Shown: piece after piece, positions 1 through 8,989 of the stretch
Position numbering within the stretch: the first letter of the stretch is position 1
Layout of the letters: each line of letters begins with the position of its first letter
From: Plantactinospora mayteni
Lineage (GTDB): Bacteria > Actinomycetota > Actinomycetes > Mycobacteriales > Micromonosporaceae
DNA: 64,000 bases
Assembly (NCBI RefSeq): GCF_016862935.1
Contig: NZ_BONX01000053.1
Span: forward strand, 1 to 64,000
Direction of reading: 5' to 3'
Program-made: the position numbers and the translations under genes
The notes under the pieces: model-generated
Seen by the model: the letters and a program-made list of their open reading frames with translations, nothing else
Database searches by the model: none
What the model was told of the DNA's origin: nothing

Positions 1-3
1 CGA

Positions 4-37
4 CGGCACCGGCCCGCCGCGCTGCGGGCCGGTGCCG
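4..37. terminator. Perfect 14-bp GC-rich hairpin
   Basis: Positions 4-17 and 24-37 are exact reverse complements around a 6-nt loop. There is no U-tract, which is normal for actinomycete terminators. It probably ends a gene lying to the left of the window. Confidence 0.6.
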
Positions 38-266
38 CCGTTCGGCGGGACGCCGGCAAGACCAGGTAAGGCCGTCACACCGGGCCGGGGCGTCGCCACA
101 GTCTCCGGCGCCCCCGGCCCGGCGACGTGTGCGAAGACCGGCGCGGCCGACGCAGATCAAGAGTGGTTTGCGGCCGCTACTCTGACAGCCGCCGACCGAC
201 GAAGGTTTCCCGGGCCCGCACAACGGGCACTGCCCTCGGCCGACGACACGACGCAAGGAGACCATC

Positions 267-536
267 ATGGAGATCAGTGGCATCTTCACCGCCCTCGTCA
301 TCGGCCTGATCATCGGCGCACTCGGCCGACTCGTCGTACCCGGCAAGCAGGACATCCCGATCTGGCTCACCCTGCTGATCGGCATCGTCGCGGCCGTGCT
401 CGGCACCCTCGTCGCCGGCGTTCTCGGGGTGGCTGACACCCGGGGCGTCGACTGGATCGAACTGGCCATCCAGGTCGTCTTCGCCGCGGTCGGGGTGAGC
501 CTCGCCGCCGGCATCTACGGCCGCCGCCGTAGCTGA
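267..536 (+). CDS. GlsB/YeaQ/YmgE family membrane protein
   Basis: This 89-residue protein is almost entirely hydrophobic. It has three predicted membrane helices (about residues 5-25, 32-53 and 62-84), glycine-rich turns and a basic Arg-rich C-terminus, the pattern of the transglycosylase-associated (GlsB/YeaQ/YmgE) family. Members are small inner-membrane proteins linked to general stress; their biochemical role is unknown. The ATG follows a clear AAGGAG at 6-nt spacing. It stands alone, with a hairpin far upstream and non-coding sequence downstream, so it is probably monocistronic. Length and topology are normal for the family. Confidence 0.85.
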   Translation: MEISGIFTALVIGLIIGALGRLVVPGKQDIPIWLTLLIGIVAAVLGTLVAGVLGVADTRGVDWIELAIQVVFAAVGVSLAAGIYGRRRS

Positions 537-540
537 CCCG

Positions 541-1189
541 CCGACCCGCCCGCCCACCCGGCAGCAGGGCCCGGCCGAACACACGGTTGCGGCCGACGCG
601 CACCGGACCGGGTGGGCTGACGTGGGCAACACGGATTTCGAGTACTCGCCTGCGCGGCTCATGCGCAGCAACGATCGGCGCATCGACTTGAGCGCGACCT
701 GATCCCTCCTTGTTCGTGCTGCCTGCGCAGGGCGGCTACTTAGAGCGAGCGTTGCCATGACCGGGCCGGGTGACCGACCCGGCACCGCCGCGCCACCGCC
801 GCGTTCCACCGCACCGTCAAGATCAAATGCTAGACCGGCTGAACCTGCCCCGATGTGTACCCGTCGCCATGCGGCGTCAGCCGAGGGTTGTCGACCGGTG
901 AAATCACATTGAAATCGACCTGAAAGGCGTCGTCGCTGAGATGGGGACAGCCTTTGTGGAGAACGAAGGCCCGATGCGCTAAGGAGGATCCTGCTACGGC
1001 GGCACAGTCGGTACCTGGGACCTGGGCCAGCTCTACGTACAGAGTCTTGTGGGGGGCGGCTACTGGGGCAGGCTCAGGTGCGAGGATTGGCGCTCGACTC
1101 TGACGGAGTCGAAGTATCCGTGTACTTGCAGTCCGCCGAAGGCACTCACACGACGACGGCTTTCGTTTGAGCGAAAGGATATTGGAATC
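541..1189. other. Gene-free stretch, no convincing ORF
   Basis: About 650 bases with only unsupported ORFs. Two plus-strand pieces look protein-like but lack starts: one ending at the TGA near 702, and one from about 990 to 1080 rich in Gly, Trp and Tyr that would read into the frame of the next gene. A decayed secreted-protein gene is possible but cannot be shown. The long minus-strand ORF here has no RBS or recognisable domain. Confidence 0.4.
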
Positions 1190-1546
1190 ATGACCCACAG
1201 ACGGAGGGCAGTGATCGGCCTGACCGCAACGATCACGGCAACGCTGAGCATCTTCGCTGGGCCAGCAGCTGCGGAGTCCCAGCCGGGACACCAGGTCGTC
1301 GGAGCGCCTCAAGCAAAGTGTGAGTTCCTGGACTTCACGCAGCCGGATGTCCCCTTGCACCAGAAGCCGAAGTTGGATGCTCCGGTGGTCGGGCGCGGCA
1401 GCCCAGGCGATTGCTTCCTGCCGTTCTGGGCCGCGGCTGGCGATCCCGTATGGTGTCCCGAGTACGACGATTTCCTCGAACACTGGTACGAGGGCTGGAA
1501 CGTCCGCACCGGACAATACGGCTTCGTGAACTTCTGCTTTATCTGA
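1190..1546 (+). CDS. Small secreted SH3-like protein
   Basis: A 118-residue protein with a classical Sec signal peptide: basic MTHRRR, a hydrophobic stretch to about residue 24, and an Ala-x-Ala site near AAAES. The mature part resembles a bacterial SH3 fold: a PLHQKPKLDAPVVG start, a G-D-C turn, then a Trp/Tyr-rich end with GYG before a final aromatic strand. Four cysteines could form disulphides outside the cell. The ATG at 1190 is preferred over an upstream GTG because it starts the signal peptide and has AAAGG about 10 nt upstream. Partner and ligand are unknown; SH3-like domains often bind peptidoglycan or proteins. Its base composition is less GC-rich than its neighbours, which may indicate transfer. 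Confidence 0.7.
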   Translation: MTHRRRAVIGLTATITATLSIFAGPAAAESQPGHQVVGAPQAKCEFLDFTQPDVPLHQKPKLDAPVVGRGSPGDCFLPFWAAAGDPVWCPEYDDFLEHWYEGWNVRTGQYGFVNFCFI

Positions 1547-1869
1547 GTCTGTCTCGAATAGACGGTGAGATGCGGATGGTTTAGTCGAACCCCCACCGTC
1601 GGGTATCCAAGTGGATGTTTGAGAAGGGACGGGAGTGTCGTTGACCCGTCCTAAGATTCGCGACGAGGGTACGTAGCCAGGGCTTGTCCTAACGCGGGAT
1701 CGCGGCACGGGCGACGGCGTGGCGGCCGGCCCGGCTACGCCCTTGGGTGACCAGCACGGCGACCTCGGCGAGGACTGTGCCGGGTGCGGTTCGGTGAACG
1801 TCAGGTCCGGCGGCGCGCGGCGGCTGGTGGCGCCGGTTGCGTTTGATGCCGGCTTGATTACGATCTACG
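1547..1869. other. Intergenic, possible decayed minus-strand ORF
   Basis: No gene with a start and RBS. On the minus strand a frame ending at the TAG at 1689-1691 stays open for about 60 codons with strongly Arg/Ala-biased residues ending in AAIPR. It has no start codon, and I could not match it to a transposase with confidence. Confidence 0.3.
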
Positions 1870-1878
1870 GTGCGGCGT

Positions 1879-2235
1879 ATGAAACTGCGTCACGTAACGA
1901 TCGATTGCGCGGACCCGTACGAGCTGGCCACGTTCTGGAGCAGGTGGACCGGCTGGCCGATTTCCGGGATCGATCAGCCCGGCGACGACGAGGTGCTCGT
2001 CGAAGCGCCGGACCCGGTGCCGGGTCTGCTCTTCGTCCGGGTCCCCGAGCCGCGCTCGGCCAAAAACCGGGTCCACTTCGACTGGAAGCCCGACGGGCGG
2101 TCCCGCGACGAGGAGGTCGAGCGGGCCGTCAGCCTCGGCGCCGCGATCCACGAGGACCACCGCGGTCCCGAGGATCGCGGCTGGGTAACCCTGCGTGACC
2201 CCGAGGGCAATGAGTTCTGCATCGAACGGCAATGA
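1879..2235 (+). CDS. VOC family (glyoxalase-like) protein
   Basis: A 118-residue single-domain protein of the vicinal-oxygen-chelate superfamily, glyoxalase_6 type. It starts with the conserved first strand (LRHVTIDCADP), has the mid-protein R-V-H-F-D strand and ends with the signature D-P-E-G-N-E-F-C segment, where the Glu is a usual metal ligand. Two babb units fit the length. The family covers glyoxalases, dioxygenases and antibiotic-binding proteins, so the substrate cannot be assigned. A GTG three codons earlier (1870) is an alternative start; neither has a strong RBS. It precedes the PP2C-like gene by 85 nt in the same direction and may be cotranscribed. Confidence 0.8.
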   Translation: MKLRHVTIDCADPYELATFWSRWTGWPISGIDQPGDDEVLVEAPDPVPGLLFVRVPEPRSAKNRVHFDWKPDGRSRDEEVERAVSLGAAIHEDHRGPEDRGWVTLRDPEGNEFCIERQ

Positions 2236-2320
2236 ATTCAGCAGCAGCACACCCAGACCGGATGCGCGTCCGTGGTTGTTAAAGTCGACGCCTCGACCGG
2301 CGGGAGGGCGACGGCAGGAC

Positions 2321-3115
2321 ATGCGGGTGACGATGACGAGCGTCGCGGCAGGGACCGGCCGCCCGAACGAGGACTTCACCGGCGCCGTACCGACGGCGGC
2401 GGTGCTGATCGACGGCGCCGGCATCCCCGGCGCCGAATCGATCTGCCGGCACGGCGTGGCCTGGTATGCGAGCCGCCTCGGCGGCAGCCTCCTCGGCCTC
2501 TTGTCACTCGTGCGGGACGCCGGCCTTCCGGCGCTGCTCGCCGAGGCGATCGAGCGGGTGACGGACGAACATCGCGGCACCTGCGACGTCGGCAACCCGA
2601 TCAGTCCGTCGGCGACGGTGGCCATGCTGCGGCTGTCCGACGGTCTCGTCGAGTACCTGGTGCTCGGTGACTCGGTCCTGGTGCTCGACAGGGCATCCGG
2701 TGCGCCGCTCGTGGTCTCCGATCCCCGGGAGGTGATCATCAGCCAGTCGTACCGTACGGCGTTGGAGGCCGTGGCCGAGGGGAGCGACGAGTACCGCCGA
2801 ATTCTTCGGGAGTTGCGGGCCAACCGGAACCAGCCGGGCGGGTTCTGGCTGGCCAAGGACGATCCTCGGGCGGCGGACGAGGCGATCACCGGAAGCTGTC
2901 CGATCTCCGAGCTGAACGGTGCCGTCCTGCTCAGCAATGGAGCCAGCCGCATCGTGGACCGGTTCCGGCTGACCGACTGGCCAGGGGTGCTGGCCGTCCT
3001 GGCGTCGGACGGACCCGCCGAAGTCGTCCAGCGGGTCCGGCAGGCGGAGGCACGCCACGCGGTGGCGGCGGACGACGCGACGATCGCGCACTGTACCGAC
3101 CTCGGTGGGGCCTGA
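2321..3115 (+). CDS. PP2C-like protein, probable pseudophosphatase
   Basis: A 264-residue cytoplasmic protein with the PP2C (PPM) order of motifs: G-R-P-N-E-D near residue 15, an I-D-G-A-G strand/turn near 33, a central region on the state of the enzyme (EYLVLGDSVLVL), and a C-terminal D-D-A-T-I motif. As I recall the actinobacterial relatives, the late metal motif reads D-G-A-S-R-(L/I)-V-D-R-F; here it is S-N-G-A-S-R-I-V-D-R-F, so that acidic metal ligand is Asn. Catalysis is therefore doubtful and a binding or regulatory role is possible. The ATG at 2321 follows an AGGAC. A longer upstream frame to 2195 has no RBS and overlaps the VOC gene. Confidence 0.65.
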   Translation: MRVTMTSVAAGTGRPNEDFTGAVPTAAVLIDGAGIPGAESICRHGVAWYASRLGGSLLGLLSLVRDAGLPALLAEAIERVTDEHRGTCDVGNPISPSATVAMLRLSDGLVEYLVLGDSVLVLDRASGAPLVVSDPREVIISQSYRTALEAVAEGSDEYRRILRELRANRNQPGGFWLAKDDPRAADEAITGSCPISELNGAVLLSNGASRIVDRFRLTDWPGVLAVLASDGPAEVVQRVRQAEARHAVAADDATIAHCTDLGGA

Positions 3116-3331
3116 CCGTCGGCCAGCCGAGCGGCTCCGGCCACCCGGCGCGGTGTGCCTTACCGCCGCCGGTCACCCACGGCAGCGCCGCACCGCCGAC
3201 CTCGCGCCCACCATGCCCCGAACCCACCTGGGGGTACGGGTACGCGTGTCCACAGGTGACACTCGGCGCCGAGGCGGGCCGGCTTGTCCAGCGGATCTCG
3301 CACTTTTGTCGAGCGCTATGAAAGTTGGAGC

Positions 3332-3380
3332 GTTTGTGACCAAACATCTAGACATCCAAACGTAACGATCGTAGGGTTTG
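3332..3380. promoter_or_regulatory. Cluster of GTTTG/CAAAC boxes, putative operator
   Basis: GTTTG (3332-3336), CAAAC (3341-3345), CAAAC (3357-3361) and GTTTG (3376-3380) form two inverted pairs in an unusually AT-rich patch. The second pair is a 24-bp dyad, 3357-3380, with 9 of 12 positions symmetric around CGATCG. It lies about 140 nt upstream of the large secreted protein and is a candidate regulator site. Confidence 0.35.
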
Positions 3381-3517
3381 CCTCGCCAGGCAGCGGCGTG
3401 CCCGGTCAGCTACAGGACGTAGCGACGTCGTCCCGTCGGCCACCACGGCGCGCCGCCGAGCGGTTTGCCCTGCCCGTGACGGGTGCGGCGTCGTCCCGCT
3501 CACCCCTGGGAGGAAAC

Positions 3518-6500
3518 GTGTTCCTACCATCCCGACGAGCGCGTACGCCGATTCTGAGCGCGGTCGCCGTCGTACTCGCCGTCGCGGCCGTGTGCCTGCC
3601 GGCCGGCGGTGCCACGGCCGCGCCGCCGCCCCAGGAACCCGGTGTCACGCTGCGGGTATTCGACCTACAGGTGCCGCTGAACAACCTCTGCACCCTCAAG
3701 CCCGCGCAGACGCCCAACGTCGACAAGCTCATGCCGACGGTGAACTGGACGAGCGCGGCCGACTTCGGCTTCGAGAACTACTTCCTGGCCCACGTCCTCG
3801 GCAACATCAACATCGCCCAGGCCGGCAGCTACACCTTCCGGTTGCTCAGCGACGACGGGTCGCGACTCCTGATCGACGATGCCGTCGTGGTCGACCACGA
3901 CGGGCTGCACGGACCGGACCCGAAGGACGGCACGGTCGAACTCGGCACCGGCTACCACTCGCTGCGGATCGAGCACTTCGAGCGCGACGGCGGCCAGCAG
4001 TTGACATTGCAGTGGCGTACGCCCGGCTCGACGTCGTTCGTGACCGTGCCCAACTCGGTGCTGAGCACCGACGCCGGGGTCGTCCGGGTGACCGCGCCCG
4101 GCCGCAAGGAGTGCGAGGCCAGCGGTGACGCGCCCGGCGACGGGCTGCCGCTCACCGCCGTACATCCCGACTACACGCTGACGAACCTGCGGCCAAGCGG
4201 CTTCGAGCCGCAGGTCACCGGCTTCGACTGGCTGCCGGACGGGCGCCTCGCGGTGCTCACCTGGGGCGGTTCGCTGACCACCGTCGGCGAGGTCTGGCTG
4301 CTGGGCAACGTCACCGGCAACACCAGCCCGGCCCAGGTCACCCGGACCCGGATCGCCACCGGCCTCCAGGAGCCGATGGGCATCAAGTTCGTCGACGGCA
4401 AGCTGTACGTGTCGGAGAAGCACCGGCTGACGGAGTTGAACGACACCAACGGTGACGGGGTGACCGACAACTACCGGACCGTGGCCACCTGGCCGTTCGG
4501 GCAGAACTTCCACGAGTTCGGCTTCGGGCTGCTCTACGCCGACGGGTTCTTCTACCTGAACCTCTCGGTCTCGATTAACTACGGCGGTGCCACCACCAAT
4601 CCGCAGCCGGCGACGAACCGGGGCACCACCATCAAGGTGAACCGGACGACCGGCGCGGTGTCGTACATCGCGGGCGGGCTGCGTACCCCGCACGGCATCG
4701 GCTGGGGGCCGGAGAACGAACTCTTCGTCACCGACAACCAGGGCGGCTACCAGCCGGCGTCCAAGCTGCTGCACATCAAGCAGGACCGGTTCTTCAACCA
4801 CTACCTCAACCCGGCCGGGCCGTTCGACAACAACCCGGTGACCCAGCCGGTCATCTGGTTCCCGCAGAACGAGATCGGCAACTCGCCGAGCACCCCGGTG
4901 ATGATGACCCAGGGCGTCTTCGCCGGGCAGATGGCGATCGGTGACGTGACGTACGGCGGCCTCCAGCGGGCGTACCTGGAGAAGGTCAACGGGGAATACC
5001 AGGGCGCGCTGTTCCGGATGACGCAGGGGCTCGAGGCCGGCGTCTCCGAGGTCAGCGTCGGCCCGGACGGTGCCCTCTACACCGGTGGCCTGCACGGCGG
5101 CGGGAACTGGGGTCAGGAGGGCAAGCTCAGCTACGGCCTACAGAAGATCGCCACCAACGGCAGTACCAACTTCGACATGCTGGCGATGCGGGCCCGTCCC
5201 AACGGGTTCGAGATCGAGTACACCAAGCCGCTCTCGGCGGCGACCGCGACCGCGCTGGCCTCGAAATACCGGGTCAAGCAGTGGCGGTACGTCCCGACCG
5301 CCGCCTACGGCGGGCCGAAGGTGGACGAGGAGACGCTCTCGGTCTCCTCGGCGACGCTGTCGGCGGACGGCAAGAAGGTCACCCTGGTCGTCAACGGGCT
5401 CAAGGCCGGCCGGGTGGTACACGTCCGCTCGCCCCGGCCGTTCAGCGCCAGCGACGGCCAGGCACTGTGGAGCACCGAGGTCTGGTACACCCTCAACGCC
5501 ATCCCCGGCCAGGTGCCGCCGGTCAACCTCGCCCTGGGCAGGCCGGCCACGGCCGACAGCTCCTGCTCGGCGACCGAGGGCCCGGCCAAGGCCGTCAACG
5601 GGACCACCACCTCCGGGAACCTCGACAAATGGTGCTCGGCGGGCACCAACCGGTGGTTGCAGGTCGACCTGGGCTCGACCCAGAGTGTGAACCGGGTCGT
5701 CGTGCAGCACGCGGGTGCCGGTGGTGAGGCCGCCGCCTGGAACACCCGCGACTTCGCCGTCCAGGTCAGCACCAACGGCACCGCCTGGACCACCGTCGCG
5801 AACGTCACCGCGAACACCGCCAGCACCACCACGCACACCTTCGCGGCGACCCAGGCCCGGTACGTCCGGCTCGCCATCAGCACGCCGAGCAGCGACGGCA
5901 ACAACGCGGCCCGGGTCTACGAGTTCGAGGTCTACGGCGGTGCCGCGCCGGCAGAGGCCAACCTCGCCCTGGGGCGGCCGGCGACGGCGGACAGTTCCTG
6001 CGCCGGCGCCGAAGGGCCGGCGCAGGCGGTCAACGGCAGCGTGACCGGCGGCAACAGCGACAAGTGGTGCTCGCTCGGCGCGACCAAGTGGTTGCAGGTG
6101 GACCTCGGCAGCACGCTCAGCGTGCACCGGTTCGTGGTCAGGCACGCGGGTGCCGGTGGTGAGAACGCCGCCTGGAACACCCGCGACTTCGCCATCCAGG
6201 TCAGTACCAACGGCACCGCCTGGAGCACGGTCGCGACCGTCACCGGCAACACGGCGAACGTCACCACGCACGACATCCCGGCCACCCAGGTCAGGTACGC
6301 GCGACTGAACGTGACCGCGCCGACCAGTACCACCGACAACGCGGCCCGGATCTACGAGTTCGAGGCGTACGGCCCCGGTGGCAGCCCCGGCCGGATCACG
6401 CTCTTCGACGGCACCAACATGAACAACTTCCAGCAGCCCGACGGGGCCAACCCGACCTGGCCGCTGGGCAACGGTGGGGTGGAGGTGTTCGGCGGCGACA

Positions 6501-6976
6501 TCCGGAGCCGGCAGAGCTTCGGCGACTTCAAGCTGCACATCGAGTTCTGGCTGCCGAACCTGCCGCCGGAGGTCACCGGGCAGGCCCGGGCGAACAGCGG
6601 CATCTACCTCCAGGACCGGTACGAGTTGCAGGTGCTCGACTCGTACGGCGACACCACCCCGGCGACCAACGAGTGCGGCGCCATCTACGAGAAGCTGGCG
6701 CCGAGGGTGAACGCGGCGACCGCACCGCAGACCTGGCAGACCTACGACGTGACGTTCCGGGCCGCCCGGTTCGACGCCTCCGGGGCCAAGACGGAGCACG
6801 CCCGCGTCACCGTCGTGTGGAACGGCGTCACCGTGCACGACAACGCCGAGATCAACGGGCCGACCGGCGGCGGAGCGCCGGAGGGACCCTCGGTGGGTCC
6901 GATCCGTCTCCAGGACCACGGCGATCCCGGTCCCAACCTCTTCTACCGCAACATCTGGGTCGAGCCGATCAGCTAG
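3518..6976 (+). CDS. Secreted PA14 / sugar-dehydrogenase-like / 2x F5-8 C / DUF1080 protein
   Basis: A 1152-residue exported multidomain protein. Order: signal peptide (about 1-35, cleaved near TAAPPP); PA14 domain (about 42-185), usually glycan-binding; a glucose/sorbosone-dehydrogenase-like six-bladed propeller (about 215-540) with GFDWLPDGRLAVLTW and RTPHGIGWGPENELFVTD; a linker domain (550-665); two F5/8-type C (discoidin, CBM32-like) domains (about 670-808 and 814-952), each starting NLALGRPATADSSC; and a C-terminal DUF1080 domain (about 960-1152), the 3-keto-disaccharide hydrolase/LamG-like fold. The GTG start has GGGAGGA at 5-nt spacing and begins the signal peptide; a longer frame to 3284 is not needed. 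Binding modules plus two possible catalytic modules suggest extracellular oxidation or cleavage of a plant or microbial glycan. Whether the propeller binds PQQ is unknown. Confidence 0.85.
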   Translation: MFLPSRRARTPILSAVAVVLAVAAVCLPAGGATAAPPPQEPGVTLRVFDLQVPLNNLCTLKPAQTPNVDKLMPTVNWTSAADFGFENYFLAHVLGNINIAQAGSYTFRLLSDDGSRLLIDDAVVVDHDGLHGPDPKDGTVELGTGYHSLRIEHFERDGGQQLTLQWRTPGSTSFVTVPNSVLSTDAGVVRVTAPGRKECEASGDAPGDGLPLTAVHPDYTLTNLRPSGFEPQVTGFDWLPDGRLAVLTWGGSLTTVGEVWLLGNVTGNTSPAQVTRTRIATGLQEPMGIKFVDGKLYVSEKHRLTELNDTNGDGVTDNYRTVATWPFGQNFHEFGFGLLYADGFFYLNLSVSINYGGATTNPQPATNRGTTIKVNRTTGAVSYIAGGLRTPHGIGWGPENELFVTDNQGGYQPASKLLHIKQDRFFNHYLNPAGPFDNNPVTQPVIWFPQNEIGNSPSTPVMMTQGVFAGQMAIGDVTYGGLQRAYLEKVNGEYQGALFRMTQGLEAGVSEVSVGPDGALYTGGLHGGGNWGQEGKLSYGLQKIATNGSTNFDMLAMRARPNGFEIEYTKPLSAATATALASKYRVKQWRYVPTAAYGGPKVDEETLSVSSATLSADGKKVTLVVNGLKAGRVVHVRSPRPFSASDGQALWSTEVWYTLNAIPGQVPPVNLALGRPATADSSCSATEGPAKAVNGTTTSGNLDKWCSAGTNRWLQVDLGSTQSVNRVVVQHAGAGGEAAAWNTRDFAVQVSTNGTAWTTVANVTANTASTTTHTFAATQARYVRLAISTPSSDGNNAARVYEFEVYGGAAPAEANLALGRPATADSSCAGAEGPAQAVNGSVTGGNSDKWCSLGATKWLQVDLGSTLSVHRFVVRHAGAGGENAAWNTRDFAIQVSTNGTAWSTVATVTGNTANVTTHDIPATQVRYARLNVTAPTSTTDNAARIYEFEAYGPGGSPGRITLFDGTNMNNFQQPDGANPTWPLGNGGVEVFGGDIRSRQSFGDFKLHIEFWLPNLPPEVTGQARANSGIYLQDRYELQVLDSYGDTTPATNECGAIYEKLAPRVNAATAPQTWQTYDVTFRAARFDASGAKTEHARVTVVWNGVTVHDNAEINGPTGGGAPEGPSVGPIRLQDHGDPGPNLFYRNIWVEPIS
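5524..6372 (+). repeat. Duplicated F5/8 C domain DNA
   Basis: Two direct copies of about 415 bp (5524-5940 and 5956-6372) encode the paired discoidin domains. The best-kept stretch, around 5708-5795 and 6143-6230, is nearly identical at the DNA level, pointing to a recent tandem duplication or gene conversion. Confidence 0.7.
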
Positions 6977-6985
6977 TCGGCCTCC

Positions 6986-7021
6986 GGTGCACCGCCCGTC
7001 GTCGATGCCGGGCGGTGCACC
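6986..7021. terminator. Terminator between convergent genes
   Basis: A 13-bp perfect stem (6986-6998 with 7009-7021) and a 10-nt loop sit 10 nt after the stop of the multidomain gene and downstream of the convergent GH27 gene. It can serve both strands. Confidence 0.75.
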
Positions 7022-7113
7022 GGGCGTCCCCGGCGCGATGACCGTGGTCGGGCGGGGCGGGAGCGGCCCTCGGACCCGCGACCCACGTCACCGGAGTTGG
7101 CCGGGTCGGGGAG

Positions 7114-8940
7114 TCAGACCTGTGCGCGCCGCCATTGCTGGTTGGTGGCCGAGCCGCAGGTCCACTGCACCAACTGGGCACCGTCGCCGGTGGCCGCGTT
7201 CAGCACGTCGAGGCACTTGCCGCTGTGCCGGGCCACCAACTGGAGGTAGCCGGAGCCGGCGTCCTGGATCCGCCACTGCTGGTTGGTGCCGCCGTGGCAG
7301 CTCCACTGGACGATCCGTGCGCCGTCGGCGGTGGTGCCGGCGCCGCCGTACACGTCGAGGCATTTGCCGCTGTTGACGCTGGTCACGGTGACGTAGCCGC
7401 CGCCGGTGTCGGTGAAGCGCCAGCGCTGGTTGCTCTGGGCGTTGGCCGACCACTGGACGACGTCGGCGCCGTCGTCGGTGGCGGCGTTGTAGACGTCGGC
7501 GAGCTTGCCGCTGTGCCGGGCGGTCAGCGTGTACGTGGCCGGTGGCGGGACGGTGCTGGTCGGGGTGAGCCGGTACAGGCCGGCGCCGTGGCCCGGGACG
7601 GATCGGGTCAGTGTGCCGCTGACGCTGCCGAGGCTGGCCCCGGACCAGAGGTCGGTGACGGTGGCCGAGCCGATGCCCAGGGACGACAGGTCGAGCGTGA
7701 CGTTGCCGGCGCCGGCGTCGCGGTTGAACAGCGCCACGTACCGGTCGCCGCTGCCGGGCACGTCGGCGGCCCACACCTGGCGGGCGCCACCGACGAGCTG
7801 GCGGTTGTTGGTGCTGTTCTGGTCGACGGCGAGCACCCTGGCGTTGGTCATCAGCGCCAGCTCGGCGGGGCGGTTCTCGACCAGGTTGCCGCCCCACATC
7901 AGCGGTGCGCGGTTGATCGCCCACAGGGTCATCAGGGTGCGCTGTTCGTCCGGCGTGAGGTTGGAGTACCGGGGCGAGCCGACCGGCCCGTACTTGGACA
8001 GCCGGCCGATCGGGATCATGTCCGGGTCCGGCCACGCGCCGGTGGCCCGGTGCGGCGCCCAGTCGCGAAGCTGGTCGAAGAGCCGGTCCAGGCCGGGCCA
8101 GTCGTCCCACAGGTCGTTGACGATCCGCCACATGTGCGCGTTGGCCCGCACCTGCGAGCTGGCCGACAGCGGGGTCGCGCCGGGGGAGAGGCTCAGCACC
8201 ATCGGCCGGCCACTGCGCTCGATCGCCAGCCGGTAGCCGGCCACCTCCTCCTGCCGGTACGTCGGTGCCGCGATGTCGTCCACCTTCACGAAGTCGACGC
8301 CCCAGCCGGCCAGCAACTGGAACACCGAGTCCAGGTACGCCTGCGCGCACGGGTTGGACATGTTCAGGCCCCACATCAGGTTCAGCCAGGCCGCGGTGGT
8401 GTTGTTGTTGATCTGGTTGGCTCGGCAGTTGGTGCCCAGGATCGGCACGTTGTCGGCGACCGCCTGCCGGGGGATGCCCCGCATCAGGTGTACGCCGAAC
8501 TTCAGCCCCTGGGCGTGGACGTAGTCGGCCAGCGGCTTGAACCCGTTGCTGCCGGCGGCGGACGGGAACCGCGTGGTGTCCGGCAGCAGCCGGCCGTTGC
8601 CGTCCATCCGCAGCCGTGGGTTGAGGTTGCCGTCCTGGTTCGGGCTGCCGGTGTGTGCGCCCGGGTAGTACCAGGCCCAGTCGATGACGACGTACTGCCA
8701 GCCGTACTGGCGAAGGTTGTCCCGCATGTAGTCCGCGTTGGCCCGGACGTCGGCCTCGGTGACGCGCCAGTTGAACGCGTCGTAGCTGTTCCACCCAAGT
8801 GGCGGAGTGTTCGCCGTGCCGTTGTCCCAGGCCCGGGCCTGTCCGGGCGGGCTTACCACGAGGCCGACGGCCAACAGGACTCCCAGTAGGGCGAGCAGGG
8901 CGTAACGCGGCGCGGCCGGAGACCCGTGGAATCGGTTCAT
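7114..8940 (-). CDS. Secreted GH27 alpha-galactosidase with ricin-type CBM13
   Basis: A 608-residue exported glycosidase. It has a signal peptide (about 1-37, AQARA|W-like end) and a GH27 (beta/alpha)8 domain (about 40-390) starting with TPPLGWNSYDAF. The nucleophile Asp221 lies in VDFVKVDD, and the WPDPDM segment carries the acid/base Asp. A beta-sandwich follows (about 390-460), then a C-terminal ricin-B/CBM13 trefoil (about 470-608) with three QxW repeats (S-N-Q-R-W, T-N-Q-Q-W, T-N-Q-Q-W). It should release terminal alpha-galactose from plant galactosides or galactomannan outside the cell. The ATG has a textbook GGAGG at 5-nt spacing. It is monocistronic; the promoter overlaps a LacI-type operator. 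Confidence 0.92.
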   Translation of the reverse strand: MNRFHGSPAAPRYALLALLGVLLAVGLVVSPPGQARAWDNGTANTPPLGWNSYDAFNWRVTEADVRANADYMRDNLRQYGWQYVVIDWAWYYPGAHTGSPNQDGNLNPRLRMDGNGRLLPDTTRFPSAAGSNGFKPLADYVHAQGLKFGVHLMRGIPRQAVADNVPILGTNCRANQINNNTTAAWLNLMWGLNMSNPCAQAYLDSVFQLLAGWGVDFVKVDDIAAPTYRQEEVAGYRLAIERSGRPMVLSLSPGATPLSASSQVRANAHMWRIVNDLWDDWPGLDRLFDQLRDWAPHRATGAWPDPDMIPIGRLSKYGPVGSPRYSNLTPDEQRTLMTLWAINRAPLMWGGNLVENRPAELALMTNARVLAVDQNSTNNRQLVGGARQVWAADVPGSGDRYVALFNRDAGAGNVTLDLSSLGIGSATVTDLWSGASLGSVSGTLTRSVPGHGAGLYRLTPTSTVPPPATYTLTARHSGKLADVYNAATDDGADVVQWSANAQSNQRWRFTDTGGGYVTVTSVNSGKCLDVYGGAGTTADGARIVQWSCHGGTNQQWRIQDAGSGYLQLVARHSGKCLDVLNAATGDGAQLVQWTCGSATNQQWRRAQV

Positions 8941-8989
8941 CGATCCTCCAAGGAACACGTCGCCCCGGTTGGCCGATCGTCTTCGGCCG

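Noticed and set aside
1689-1875. Open minus-strand frame ending A-A-I-P-R that looked like a transposase tail
   Set aside because: No start codon, no inverted repeats or target duplications, and I could not match it to a specific IS family.
5138-6919. 593-codon minus-strand ORF opposite the large secreted protein
   Set aside because: Val/Arg/Gly-rich shadow of a GC-biased gene; no RBS, no domain, and the plus strand has clear domains.
7135-8889. 584-codon plus-strand ORF opposite GH27
   Set aside because: Composition is that of an antisense shadow; GH27 on the minus strand has signal peptide, catalytic motifs and an ideal RBS.
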